From an uncultured Bacteroidota bacterium (GTDB lineage Bacteria > Bacteroidota > Bacteroidia > Chitinophagales > Chitinophagaceae): a DNA stretch of 64,000 nt. A program made the translations under genes and the position numbers. Numbering within the stretch: the stretch's first letter is position 1; each line of letters opens with the position of its first letter. The notes beneath the pieces are model-generated. The model was not told the origin of the DNA, did not search any database, and worked only from the letters and a program-made list of their open reading frames with translations. Shown here one piece after another: positions 1-8,398 of the stretch. The stretch is taken from positions 124,001 through 188,000 of the forward strand of contig CAIJFI010000004.1 of NCBI GenBank assembly GCA_903819975.1, in the 5' to 3' direction.

Positions 1-353
1 AAATTTTTTGCATTTTGCGCATCTAACTCTGCTTTTTTAACCTCTGCCTTTGCCTTAATCAATTCTGCTTCATATTCTTTTGGACGAATAGTAAATAATA
101 CCTGGCCTGATTTTACAAGTTGTCCTTCGTCTACATTGATAGACTCAATAAAACCTTTCACCTTTGCTCTAATTTCAATATTTTGTATAGACTGTATTTC
201 CGCAACATATTCCTTCGTAAAAGCGGTATCAATAATTAAAGGGGATGTAGCTGTATATTTGCCAATCTCTTTTTTGGTCTCTTTTTTTGAATTACATGAC
301 ATTCCCATTAGAGAAAACACGATTATCACAATAAAAAATTTTGTGCTCTTCAT
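1..353 (-). CDS. RND efflux periplasmic adaptor (membrane fusion protein), N-terminal part
   Basis: The window holds the first 117 codons; the gene continues beyond base 1. The product starts with a hydrophobic signal ending in a lipobox (MGMSC, Cys20), so it is probably a lipoprotein. After it comes the barrel-sandwich (biotinyl-lipoyl-like) half-motif of AcrA/MexA adaptors (KVKGFIESINVDEGQLVKSG) and the start of the coiled-coil hairpin rich in Lys/Glu/Ala. Adaptors of this family link an inner-membrane RND pump to an outer-membrane channel; pump and channel genes would be expected just outside the window. A -7 element lies about 31 bases upstream of the ATG. The family call is firm; the substrate is unknown. 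Confidence 0.88.
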   Translation of the reverse strand, partial: MKSTKFFIVIIVFSLMGMSCNSKKETKKEIGKYTATSPLIIDTAFTKEYVAEIQSIQNIEIRAKVKGFIESINVDEGQLVKSGQVLFTIRPKEYEAELIKAKAEVKKAELDAQNAKN

Positions 354-384
354 AACAATCAATAATTATATTAAATAGTAGGCG

Positions 385-392
385 CAAATATA
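385..392 (-). promoter_or_regulatory. Putative -7 promoter element of the RND adaptor gene
   Basis: On the minus strand this reads TATATTTG, a full match to the Bacteroidota -7 consensus TAnnTTTG, 31 bases before the ATG at 353. No clear TTTG at -33 is visible. Confidence 0.45.
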
Positions 393-517
393 GACTCAAG
401 GCATCTATATAAAAGTTAAATTCCCTTAATTATAGCTTAAGAAATGTTAGGGAAAATGAATTTTCCTAATTAGTAAATACTAAAGCTTGCTGTAACTTTA
501 AGTGTGTTTGGAAAAGC

Positions 518-1591
518 TTACAGCTTTCCGTAAAGCGCGCGTAATTTTTCACGCGTCATAATGCTTTCCCAATCTTTTCCTAATGCATTTTCCCACAACG
601 GCTTCATACCTAATGATACATTTATCATTGCATCAAATTGCTCTTCGGTTAAACCAGCGCAAATACCAGTAGGAATTTCAATATTGTTTTTCTCTACCAT
701 ATATTTAAACTCTTTCACGCCGGCTGGATAATATTCTTCTAGGTGATTCATTACTATACAATTTCCAATACCATGCTTAGTGCCTAACAAAAAGCTTAAA
801 CCATAGCTTACTGCATGTGCAACACCCACCTGGCTATATGCAATACTCATGCCGCCTGCATAAGAAGCCATCATTAGTTGTTCGTCGCTTTCGTTATCCC
901 ATTTTTCTTTCTCAACAAACACTTTTCGACACAAATCCAACGCTTTCTCACCATAGCTTCGGCTAAATTCGTTTAAGTACGTTCCTTCTAAGCTTTCGAT
1001 ACAATGTATATAGCAGTCCATACCCGTATAAAAACGCTGGTTGGCTGGTGCATTCTGTGTTAATTCCGGATCTAATATAATTTGTGTGAACGGGGTAAAG
1101 TCTGAATTCATACCTAGTTTACGCACTGGACCTGTTAATACTGTTGTACGACTCACTTCGGCACCCGTTCCACTTAATGTTGGTATACCTACTTTATACA
1201 CGCCCGCCTGTTTTACCAAATCCCATCCTTGATAATCAGCAGAAGAACCCGGATTGGTCATCATTAAGGAAACCGCTTTGGCAAGGTCCATTGCAGACCC
1301 ACCACCAATACCAATGACACCACTCACTTCACCAAACTCTGCTTTTAGCGCTGCAGCTAAAGCGTCTACCTGCTTTGTTTTAGGTTCGTGTGTAACATCA
1401 ACATATATAATTTTATCTTTTCCTCTTAATGGAATTCTTGATGCCAAAGGCTTTCCTACAAAATAATGATCTAAGAAAAATATCATTGGAAAATCTGCCT
1501 TCCTGCGAGGAGCCAATATTTCATCTAATTGATTAAACGCACCACGACCATATACAACATAGTCGACAAGTTTTAAGTTCTTAAACTGCAT
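518..1591 (-). CDS. kdnB: Iron-containing alcohol dehydrogenase, KdnB-like (3-deoxy-manno-octulosonate 8-oxidase homologue)
   Basis: A 357-residue group III (iron-dependent) alcohol dehydrogenase. The nucleotide-binding GIGGGSAMD is at 94-102, and the four expected metal ligands are present: Asp192 and His196 (MDCYIH), His259 and His273. From memory the whole sequence, especially NPGSSADYQGWDLVK and TGMDCYIHCIESLEGT, closely resembles Shewanella KdnB, which oxidises Kdo at C8 so that the aminotransferase KdnA can make 8-amino-Kdo for lipopolysaccharide. kdsB, the cytidylyltransferase for (amino-)Kdo, lies two genes upstream on the same strand, which supports a sugar-acid role. No kdnA is visible in the window, so the 8-amino-Kdo assignment is an inference; a different sugar-alcohol oxidation is the alternative. 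Confidence 0.72.
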   Translation of the reverse strand: MQFKNLKLVDYVVYGRGAFNQLDEILAPRRKADFPMIFFLDHYFVGKPLASRIPLRGKDKIIYVDVTHEPKTKQVDALAAALKAEFGEVSGVIGIGGGSAMDLAKAVSLMMTNPGSSADYQGWDLVKQAGVYKVGIPTLSGTGAEVSRTTVLTGPVRKLGMNSDFTPFTQIILDPELTQNAPANQRFYTGMDCYIHCIESLEGTYLNEFSRSYGEKALDLCRKVFVEKEKWDNESDEQLMMASYAGGMSIAYSQVGVAHAVSYGLSFLLGTKHGIGNCIVMNHLEEYYPAGVKEFKYMVEKNNIEIPTGICAGLTEEQFDAMINVSLGMKPLWENALGKDWESIMTREKLRALYGKL

Positions 1592-1628
1592 AGTGATTTT
1601 TTTAATTGTAGGGATACTCTTAAAGGAA

Positions 1629-1663
1629 GAATCCGCTACAAAGATAAACTTTATAGCGGATTC
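1629..1663. promoter_or_regulatory. Inverted repeat straddling the kdnB -7 element (possible operator)
   Basis: Ten-base arms GAATCCGCTA (1629-1638) and TAGCGGATTC (1654-1663) are perfect inverted repeats separated by 15 bases. Inside the spacer, on the minus strand at 1646-1639, is TATCTTTG, a perfect Bacteroidota -7 box for kdnB (ATG at 1591, about 47 bases downstream). No strong U-run follows, so a terminator for the upstream sugar porter gene is less likely but possible. An operator or a promoter/attenuator overlap are the two readings. Confidence 0.5.
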
Positions 1664-1696
1664 GATTACTTGTAACGACTAATTATTATGCCATTA

Positions 1697-3043
1697 CTAT
1701 TTAACTAGTTTCTTTTGTAGGTCTTCTAATGATACCCCTTTTGTTTCAGGCACTTTCACCAAAATCCAAACTAGCTGTAGGGTCATCATTACAGCAAAGA
1801 AGGCAAATATTGGCCAAGGGTTTTCCTTAAATATACCATGTTCACTATCTAAAAACACAGGCGTGATAAGCGTAATTAATGCTGCAAATATCCAATGTAT
1901 ACTTGCGCCAAAAGCCTGTCCCTTTGCGCGTATCTGCGTTGGAAATATTTCGGATATTAAAACCCAAATTACAGCACCTTGTCCAATTGCATGTGCCGCA
2001 ATAAATAATAACAAAAAGCTTAACATAAACTCAGGTGTACTGTGTGCTACAAATCCATAAGCCACCATCACTAAGCTTATTATATATCCAAAAGAACCAA
2101 TGATTAATAATGTTTTACGACCAATACGATCAATTAGCCAAAGTCCTACAAATGTAAAAACCAGGTTCATCATGCCTAAAGAAATAGAACTTAATAAAGA
2201 ATTGTTTTTTGCAAAACCCGCTTCTTCTAAAATTCTTGGGGCATAGTATAGCAAAAAATTAATACCTGATGCTTGATTAAAAAATGCAACAAAAAATGCC
2301 AATGAAATTATTTTGGTATGATGTTTTGTGAAAAGTTTTGTGGTACCGAAAGATTTTTCTTGCGCATTGGAGATATTAATTTCTTGGATTGTTTCCTCTA
2401 TGTTTTCTACACCAACAATCTCAAGCGTTTTTCTAGCCCCCGCTTCATCATTTTTAACAGACAATAACCATCTTGGACTTTCTGGTAAACCCAGTGTCAT
2501 TAATGTGTAAATAGCAGATGGAATTAACAATACAGCCAACATAAATCTCCAATCGTTCGCACCACCAAAACCGTGTAAAAAATAATTAGATAAATAGGCG
2601 ATTAAAATACCAAACACGATATTAAATTGATACATGCCTACCAGCTTACCGCGATTGTTTTTGTTAGATATCTCTGATATATAGGTTGGAGCAGCAACCG
2701 ATGAAACACCAATAGCAATACCGCCTATTAATCGGAAGAAAGAAAAAGTATAGGGATCCTGAGCCAACGCAGAGCCAATTGCAGATGCAATAAACATAAC
2801 ACCTAACCAAATAAGTACTTTTTTACGGCCATATTTTTCGGTTGGCGCTCCTGCAAATATAGAACCAATTACCGTTCCCCATAATGCCATAGACATAATG
2901 AAAAATCCATGAAACCAAGGTGTAGTATGCCATAGCTCTTGAATTGGTTTATCGGCACCTGAAATTACAACCATGTCAAATCCAAAAATAAAACCAGCTA
3001 ATGCTGCTACTACTGTGGATTGAAATAATTTTCCTTTATTCAT
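1697..3043 (-). CDS. Sugar porter family MFS transporter
   Basis: A 448-residue, 12-helix major facilitator of the sugar porter (SP) family, which carries monosaccharides across the inner membrane, usually with protons. Diagnostic motifs are all present: GRKK at 72-75 in loop 2-3, PESPRW at 187-192 at the end of helix 6, DRIGRKT in loop 8-9 and PETKG at 432-436 after helix 12. It lies between kdsB (56 bases upstream) and the KdnB-like gene on the same strand, so the three may be co-transcribed, though kdnB also has its own promoter. The carried sugar cannot be read from the sequence; xylose/galactose/glucose-type symporters are the nearest group. Confidence 0.9.
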   Translation of the reverse strand: MNKGKLFQSTVVAALAGFIFGFDMVVISGADKPIQELWHTTPWFHGFFIMSMALWGTVIGSIFAGAPTEKYGRKKVLIWLGVMFIASAIGSALAQDPYTFSFFRLIGGIAIGVSSVAAPTYISEISNKNNRGKLVGMYQFNIVFGILIAYLSNYFLHGFGGANDWRFMLAVLLIPSAIYTLMTLGLPESPRWLLSVKNDEAGARKTLEIVGVENIEETIQEINISNAQEKSFGTTKLFTKHHTKIISLAFFVAFFNQASGINFLLYYAPRILEEAGFAKNNSLLSSISLGMMNLVFTFVGLWLIDRIGRKTLLIIGSFGYIISLVMVAYGFVAHSTPEFMLSFLLLFIAAHAIGQGAVIWVLISEIFPTQIRAKGQAFGASIHWIFAALITLITPVFLDSEHGIFKENPWPIFAFFAVMMTLQLVWILVKVPETKGVSLEDLQKKLVK

Positions 3044-3098
3044 TTGATTGTTCTTTTTTTAGTTTGGGAGTTATTTATATGGGTATTCAGATATCTTA

Positions 3099-3818
3099 TT
3101 ATAACAATTTTGCGGCTTTAATTAAATCTTCGGGCGTGTCTATCTCTACTCCCATATATTCTGTAACGACCATTTTAATAGGAACACCGTTTTCTAAATA
3201 ACGTAAGCACTCTATTTTTTCTGCGGCTTCTAGTGGAGACATTGGCCAATTGGTAAAATTTAATAGGGCTTGCTTTTTAAATGCATACACTCCAATATGT
3301 TCGTAATATATAATTGCAATATCAGTAGCTCTTGGATAAGGAATTACACTGCGAGAAAAAAATAATGCATTAAAGTTTTTATCAACTGCAACTTTTACAT
3401 AATTAGGGTCTTCAATCAATAACGGGTTGGTTAACACTTGCATCAAAGAAGAAACTTGAACCGATGCATCCGAAAAAACATCTATTACTTTTTGTAGTGG
3501 TTCTTTTTTTACAAACGGTTCATCGCCTTGAACATTGACAACAATATCAATATCCAAATCAACAATAGCTTCTGCAATTCTGTCTGATCCACTTTCATGC
3601 GAACGCTTACTCATTATGGCTTTCCCGCCATTATTAACTATTTCATCAAATATAATTTCACTATCGGTTACTACATATACCTCATCAAAAAGACCTGTGG
3701 CTTTTGTATTATCATAGGTATGTCTAATTACTGATTTATCACCCAACTGCTGCATTAGCTTTGCAGGAAATCTTGTTGCAGCGTAACGCGCAGGAATAAA
3801 TGCACCTACTTTACTCAT
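3099..3818 (-). CDS. kdsB: 3-deoxy-manno-octulosonate cytidylyltransferase (CMP-Kdo synthetase)
   Basis: A 239-residue cytosolic nucleotidyltransferase that activates Kdo with CTP to CMP-Kdo for lipid A core assembly. The N-terminal [11 protein letters not shown] (10-20) is the CTP/product-binding loop, [12 protein letters not shown] is the family signature and VNVQGDEPF (94-102) carries the metal-binding Asp. Length fits the family (about 245). The gene follows the sterol desaturase gene with almost no gap and precedes the sugar porter. Because a KdnB homologue is nearby, the enzyme might prefer 8-amino-Kdo, as the Shewanella enzyme does; that cannot be decided from sequence here. Confidence 0.95.
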   Translation of the reverse strand: MSKVGAFIPARYAATRFPAKLMQQLGDKSVIRHTYDNTKATGLFDEVYVVTDSEIIFDEIVNNGGKAIMSKRSHESGSDRIAEAIVDLDIDIVVNVQGDEPFVKKEPLQKVIDVFSDASVQVSSLMQVLTNPLLIEDPNYVKVAVDKNFNALFFSRSVIPYPRATDIAIIYYEHIGVYAFKKQALLNFTNWPMSPLEAAEKIECLRYLENGVPIKMVVTEYMGVEIDTPEDLIKAAKLL

Positions 3819-3820
3819 TA

Positions 3821-4642
3821 TTAATAATCTGATTTTATTGATTTGTTAAATGGCGCTCTTAATTGATATGATAAGGAGCCATCTTTTGAATTATCTAATA
3901 CATCTAAGCCATAAACAATTTGATCCATTGGTGTATCAATGTAAGTTCCTAATAAACGATCCCAAAAAGAAAATATATTTCCATAGTTACTATCGGTTTG
4001 AGGTCGTGTAATATGATGGTGTACTCTGTGCATATTGGGAGATACAATTATATATCCAAAGCTTTTATCAAACCATTTTGGTATTTTAATATTAGCATGA
4101 TTAAACTGTGTAAGTACTACGCTTAAACTCTGATACAACATAACCATCCACATTGGAGTTCCTAATATTAATACAGCTATAATAGCAAACACGGCTCTCA
4201 CAACAGACTCGCCCGGATGATGTCTATTCCCAGTGGTGGTATCCACCATGGTATCTGCATGGTGTACCATATGAAACTTCCATAAAAACTTTACTTTATG
4301 TTCAATCATATGTACCAAATAGGCTCCAATAAAATCTAATAATAATAATCCCGTAATGGCTTCTACCCAAGGAGATAATTTTATAATATGAAGCAAACCA
4401 AAATTTTGTTGTACCGTCCAGTCGCTTGCTTTGACCATTATAAGTGCAAAACCAAAATTAATAACGATTGTTGTAAACGTGAAAAACAGATTTATGCCTG
4501 CATGTTTAAGCTTGCTGTATTTAAAATTAAAAAGTGGAACAGCAATTTCTATCAACCAAAAAAAAGTAATACCCCCTGCTAATAAGAGTGCACGATGTGC
4601 GCTAGGGATATGTTGAAAATAGTTTTGAATAGTTTCAAGCAT
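3821..4642 (-). CDS. Sterol desaturase / fatty acid hydroxylase superfamily membrane protein
   Basis: The reading frame is open to 4690, but the start at 4642 (MLETIQNYF) is preferred: the upstream extension is not membrane-like and overlaps the dnaN terminator. The 273-residue protein has several transmembrane helices and the histidine cluster of diiron membrane hydroxylases: HxxxH (111-115), HxxHH (124-128), RHH (140-142) and NMHRVHHH (203-210). Bacterial members hydroxylate or desaturate lipids, but the substrate of this one is unknown. It is the first gene of a minus-strand run with kdsB, which may hint at envelope lipid modification. The family call is strong; the reaction is only inferred. 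Confidence 0.88.
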   Translation of the reverse strand: MLETIQNYFQHIPSAHRALLLAGGITFFWLIEIAVPLFNFKYSKLKHAGINLFFTFTTIVINFGFALIMVKASDWTVQQNFGLLHIIKLSPWVEAITGLLLLDFIGAYLVHMIEHKVKFLWKFHMVHHADTMVDTTTGNRHHPGESVVRAVFAIIAVLILGTPMWMVMLYQSLSVVLTQFNHANIKIPKWFDKSFGYIIVSPNMHRVHHHITRPQTDSNYGNIFSFWDRLLGTYIDTPMDQIVYGLDVLDNSKDGSLSYQLRAPFNKSIKSDY

Positions 4643-4677
4643 GCAATTGTTTTTAGTACATAAATGTAAATAAAAAA

Positions 4678-4704
4678 CCCGATGTTCCATTGGAAAGCAT
4701 CGGG
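4678..4704 (-). terminator. Rho-independent terminator after dnaN
   Basis: Seven-base arms CCCGATG (4678-4684) and CATCGGG (4698-4704) form a hairpin; on the minus strand it is followed by TTTTTTATTT. It lies 36 bases past the dnaN stop codon. Confidence 0.85.
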
Positions 4705-4739
4705 CTTCGTTGTTTTTATGGTACGGATTATTCTTTTAA

Positions 4740-5855
4740 TTAGCTATTCAACATTAAAGGCATTACCAACATTAATAAATCCTCGCCAGGCGCTTGTTCT
4801 GAAGGTTTAATTAAACCCGCTTTGCTTGGCGTTGATAATTCTAAATAAACATCGTCGGTATCTGCTGCGTTTAACATTTCAATTAAGAATTTTGCATTGA
4901 ATGCAATTTGAATGTCTTCGCCTTGGTATTCACAACTCATGCGCTCATTACCTTCAAAGCTGAAGTCAATATCCTGAGCTGCCATTTGTAACTCGTTACC
5001 TGTTATGTTTAAAGCAACCTGGTTGGTGCTCTTGTTACTAAATACATTTACACGACGTAATGCATTTTGAAAATCGTGTTTGTTTACCGTTAAACGATAA
5101 GGATTGTCGGTAGGGATTACTACTTTATAATCTGGGAAACGCGCGTCAATTAAACGACAAATTAATTGTGTTGATCCATGATCCACAAATAAGTGATTAT
5201 TGTTAAAACTTATTGTAATTGGATCGTCATTGTCTGGCAAAGCGTTCTTTAATAAGTTCAATGGTTTTTTAGGCACAATAAAACTTGCATTTTGAGTTGC
5301 CTTTGCGTCAGTTCTTTTATATCTCACTAAACGGTGTGCATCTGTAGCAACAAATTGTACGCTGTCTTTTGATAATTCAAAAAACACACCCGTCATTGCA
5401 GGACGTAAATCATCGCCACTCACAGCAAACAAAGTCTTGTTAATTGCAGTTAATAATCCCGTGCTTGTCATCTTAAAGCCAGTGGTATCGTCAGCTGTAG
5501 GCTCTTTTGGAAAATTATCAGGATTTTCGCCCATTACTTTATACTTACCGTTATCGCTAGTAATTTCTACTGCATAATTTTTATCGATATTAAAAGTTAA
5601 TGGCTGGTCTGCGATATTTTTTAATGAATCAATTAAGATTTTTGCTGGAATACAAACGCGGCCATTTGCCTTGCTTTCTACTTCCATTTGAACACGCATT
5701 ACAGTTTCTAAGTCCGTTGCTACGATGTTCAATTTTTTATCTTCAATCTCGAATAAAAAATCTTCTAAGATTGGCAATACTGTATTTGTGTTAATAACAC
5801 CAGAAATTTGTTGAAGGTGCTTTAAAAGAGAAGATGAAGAAACAATAAATTTCAT
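4740..5855 (-). CDS. dnaN: DNA polymerase III sliding clamp, beta subunit
   Basis: A 371-residue protein that aligns over its whole length with the bacterial beta clamp: three repeated clamp domains (about 1-120, 125-245, 250-371), with MKFIVSSSSLLKHLQQISGVI at the N-terminus, VATDAHRLVRYKR in the middle domain and a C-terminal LVMPLML segment equivalent to the E. coli MPMRL terminus. The dimeric ring tethers the replicative polymerase and repair proteins to DNA. It is not next to dnaA or recF. A TAnnTTTG promoter element lies about 50 bases upstream and a hairpin terminator follows, so it is probably monocistronic. Confidence 0.97.
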   Translation of the reverse strand: MKFIVSSSSLLKHLQQISGVINTNTVLPILEDFLFEIEDKKLNIVATDLETVMRVQMEVESKANGRVCIPAKILIDSLKNIADQPLTFNIDKNYAVEITSDNGKYKVMGENPDNFPKEPTADDTTGFKMTSTGLLTAINKTLFAVSGDDLRPAMTGVFFELSKDSVQFVATDAHRLVRYKRTDAKATQNASFIVPKKPLNLLKNALPDNDDPITISFNNNHLFVDHGSTQLICRLIDARFPDYKVVIPTDNPYRLTVNKHDFQNALRRVNVFSNKSTNQVALNITGNELQMAAQDIDFSFEGNERMSCEYQGEDIQIAFNAKFLIEMLNAADTDDVYLELSTPSKAGLIKPSEQAPGEDLLMLVMPLMLNS

Positions 5856-5905
5856 AGAATTTTTGTTGTTTGGCTTTTGAAAAAAATCGCGTTTTTATAC
5901 TAGAG

Positions 5906-5913
5906 CAAACCTA
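5906..5913 (-). promoter_or_regulatory. Putative -7 element of dnaN
   Basis: Reads TAGGTTTG on the minus strand, a full match to TAnnTTTG, about 50 bases upstream of the dnaN ATG. Confidence 0.45.
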
Positions 5914-5964
5914 ATGTAAAATGTTAAGATTAAAAAGCTATTTTAGCACTACTTATTGACATAG

Positions 5965-6444
5965 ATGAAAAAAATTAGAGTCGGCAAAGAGCAAGCTATA
6001 CTAAGCATACGTCATTTTTGTGCTTATCAAGAAAGAGCGCAACAGGAGGTTAGAGATAAGCTTTATGAACTTGGTATGACCACTCCCGAAGTGGAAGAAA
6101 TATTATCTGATTTAATTTCTGAAAACTTCCTAAACGAAGAGCGTTTTGCAATTAGTTTTGCAGGTGGACATTTTAGAATTAAGGGATGGGGTAAATTAAA
6201 AATTAACCATGCGCTTTATCAAAAAAGAGTAAGTGCTTATAATATCAAAGTTGCGTTAAAGACCATAGATCAGGACGATTACCTTGCCAAACTTCAGGAT
6301 TTGGCTACCAAAAAGTGGAATACGCTAAAGGGGGAGCGCGGCTTATCTAGAATGGCCAAAACACAGGCGTTTTTACACCAACGTGGCTTTGAACCTGCCC
6401 TTATTCAGCCAATTTTACAAAAACTATACAAGCCTGGTTCTTAA
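5965..6444 (+). CDS. recX: Regulatory protein RecX
   Basis: A small (159-residue) helical RecX-family protein that binds RecA filaments and modulates strand exchange. It shows the three-repeat RecX layout: an opening repeat (AILSIRHFCAYQERAQQEVRDKL), a middle repeat with SENFLNEERFAISF and GWGKLKINHALYQK, and a C-terminal repeat ending AFLHQRGFEPALIQPILQ. It is divergent from dnaN and 14 kb from recA, so it is not in the recA operon as in some bacteria. Length is typical. It shares a strand with the omega-amidase and nagA genes that follow after 44 bases. Confidence 0.9.
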   Translation: MKKIRVGKEQAILSIRHFCAYQERAQQEVRDKLYELGMTTPEVEEILSDLISENFLNEERFAISFAGGHFRIKGWGKLKINHALYQKRVSAYNIKVALKTIDQDDYLAKLQDLATKKWNTLKGERGLSRMAKTQAFLHQRGFEPALIQPILQKLYKPGS

Positions 6445-6488
6445 TGGCTTTATTGTATCTTTAATATGTAAAGAAAACTTCTGCTATA

Positions 6489-7280
6489 GTGTCAACATTA
6501 CATTTTTCCTTGATCCAAAGCTCCCTTTTTTGGGAAGACAAGGGTGCGAACCTAGATATGCTCGCGCAAAAAATAAAGGCAATTGAACAACCTACTGAAA
6601 TTATAGTCCTTCCCGAAATGTTTAATACCGGTTTTAGCATGCAACCCGAAAAGTTGGCCGAAACCATGGAAGGTCCAACCGTTGATTGGATGAGACGGCT
6701 GTCCTTTGAAAAAAGAGCTATCATTACAGGCTCATTAATTATTGAGGAAGCTGGGCATTTTTATAATAGACTTATTTGGATGTTACCTAATGGTCAACTA
6801 GGATATTATGACAAGCGACACTTGTTTGCTTTTGCAGGAGAGGACCAACATTATACCGGTGGGAATAAAAGATTAATTGCTAGTGTGAAGGGATGGAAAA
6901 TTAATTTGCAAATATGTTATGATTTACGATTCCCTGTTTGGGCGCGTCAACAAGCAAAGGAAGACAGTGACAAAGAATATGATGTACTATTGTATGTTGC
7001 TAACTGGCCCGAAAAAAGAAACCACGCATGGAAAACTTTGTTAACTGCACGTGCTATAGAAAATCAATGTTTTACTATAGGTGTTAATCGAGTTGGATTA
7101 GATGGAAACAATATTGCACATAGCGGAGACTCAATGGTAGTAGGGCCTTTAGGTGAAATACTTTATCACTGCGCATATGAAGAAGATGTATTTCATATTA
7201 GTTTACAAAAAGAAGAGGTTAACAATACAAGAGACAGGTTTCCATTTTGGAAAGATGCTGACAACTTTACAATTTTATAA
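6489..7280 (+). CDS. Omega-amidase, nitrilase superfamily (YafV-like)
   Basis: A 263-residue C-N hydrolase. The catalytic triad is visible: Glu43 (LPEMFNTGF), Lys109 (YDKRHLF) and Cys143 (QICYDLRFP). The pattern CYDLRFPVWAR and the GEDQHYTGG segment match the YafV/Nit2 omega-amidases, which hydrolyse 2-oxoglutaramate or 2-oxosuccinamate left by glutamine transaminases. It starts with GTG; this start keeps the first beta strand (LHFSLIQSSLFW), which the next internal ATG would delete. The gene sits between recX and nagA with short gaps. Other carbon-nitrogen hydrolase substrates are possible. Confidence 0.87.
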   Translation: MSTLHFSLIQSSLFWEDKGANLDMLAQKIKAIEQPTEIIVLPEMFNTGFSMQPEKLAETMEGPTVDWMRRLSFEKRAIITGSLIIEEAGHFYNRLIWMLPNGQLGYYDKRHLFAFAGEDQHYTGGNKRLIASVKGWKINLQICYDLRFPVWARQQAKEDSDKEYDVLLYVANWPEKRNHAWKTLLTARAIENQCFTIGVNRVGLDGNNIAHSGDSMVVGPLGEILYHCAYEEDVFHISLQKEEVNNTRDRFPFWKDADNFTIL

Positions 7281-7294
7281 ATTATTTTTTTCGC

Positions 7295-8377
7295 ATGTCC
7301 CAATTTATTGCTGCTCAGGAATTATTTACAGGTACACATTGGATATCAGAAGTAACAGTTGAAGTTAACAATGGAAAAATAATTTCTATTAGTAAAGAAG
7401 GGTATGATCATAAAAATGCTTTTCCGCTTATAGTGCCGGCTTTAATTGATTTACAAATTTATGGAGCAGGTGGACAATTATTGTCCGAGTATCCAACCGC
7501 CGAGTGTATTGAAAAAATTTATCAATATTGTTTAAAGGGTGGGGCGGCTTATTTTCAACCTACTATTGCTTCACAATCTTACGAGGTAATTTACAAAGCT
7601 ATCGATGCGGTTAAAGATTACAAATCCAATGGCGGCAAGGGCTGTATAGGATTACATATTGAGGGGCCTTGGATTAATATTGCAAAAAAGGGGGCGCATC
7701 AAGAAAACATATTGCACACTCCTAGTTTACAACAGGTACAGGATTTGCTTAATTATGGCAAAGAATGGATTAGTATGATTACACTTGCACCCGAGGTTTG
7801 TAATAATGAAATTATTGATTTAATTCAGGCTAATGGAATTGTTGTATCTGCGGGACATAGCAATGCTAGTTATGAATTCGCTACCGAATTTTTTAATCAT
7901 AACATTCATGTTGCAACACATTTGTTTAATGCAATGAGTGCTTTTCAACACCGTGCGCCCGGTATGGTTGGTGCTTTGTTTAATCATAAAACCGCCATGT
8001 GTAGTTTGGTAGCAGATGGATACCATGTTGACTTTAATGCAATAAGAATTGCGAAAAAATTAATGGGTGAACGATTGTTTTGTATTACCGATGCGGTAAC
8101 CACAACCAATACAGGATTATATAAACACGAATTAGTAGGTGACAAGTATGAATGCGAGGGAACCCTAAGTGGCTCTGCCTTAACGCAAATTGCTTCTGTA
8201 AATAATTTGGTGAATAGGGTAGGAATTGATTTAGGTGAAGCTGTTAATATGTGTAGCTTATATCCTGCTAGGGTAATGCATAAAACAGGATTAACAGCAA
8301 TGATTGATATTAATGAAAATGCCGACCTGCTTTGTTTAAGTGCAGATCGGCAATTAATAAAACTTATAGTTAGTTAG
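7295..8377 (+). CDS. nagA: N-acetylglucosamine-6-phosphate deacetylase
   Basis: A 360-residue amidohydrolase that removes acetate from GlcNAc-6-phosphate in amino-sugar and peptidoglycan recycling. Metal and substrate residues are in place: Glu123 (HIEGPWIN), His188 (AGHSNASY), His209 (THLFNAMS), His244 and catalytic Asp266 (ITDAV). The first-strand HxH of many amidohydrolases is replaced by DLQIYGAGG, as in the single-metal E. coli-type enzyme (QLN), so this is not a defect. It begins 14 bases after the omega-amidase stop and is likely co-transcribed. No nagB is present in the window. Confidence 0.93.
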   Translation: MSQFIAAQELFTGTHWISEVTVEVNNGKIISISKEGYDHKNAFPLIVPALIDLQIYGAGGQLLSEYPTAECIEKIYQYCLKGGAAYFQPTIASQSYEVIYKAIDAVKDYKSNGGKGCIGLHIEGPWINIAKKGAHQENILHTPSLQQVQDLLNYGKEWISMITLAPEVCNNEIIDLIQANGIVVSAGHSNASYEFATEFFNHNIHVATHLFNAMSAFQHRAPGMVGALFNHKTAMCSLVADGYHVDFNAIRIAKKLMGERLFCITDAVTTTNTGLYKHELVGDKYECEGTLSGSALTQIASVNNLVNRVGIDLGEAVNMCSLYPARVMHKTGLTAMIDINENADLLCLSADRQLIKLIVS

Positions 8378-8398
8378 TTCCGAAGTTATTGAAGGATC

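Noticed and set aside
4643..4690. Longer sterol desaturase start (16 extra residues)
   Set aside because: The extension runs into the dnaN terminator hairpin and is not membrane-like; the internal ATG gives a normal N-terminus.
7442..7480. NagA as a broken enzyme because the HxH pair is missing
   Set aside because: DLQIYG corresponds to the QLN version of single-metal NagA enzymes, and all other catalytic residues are present.
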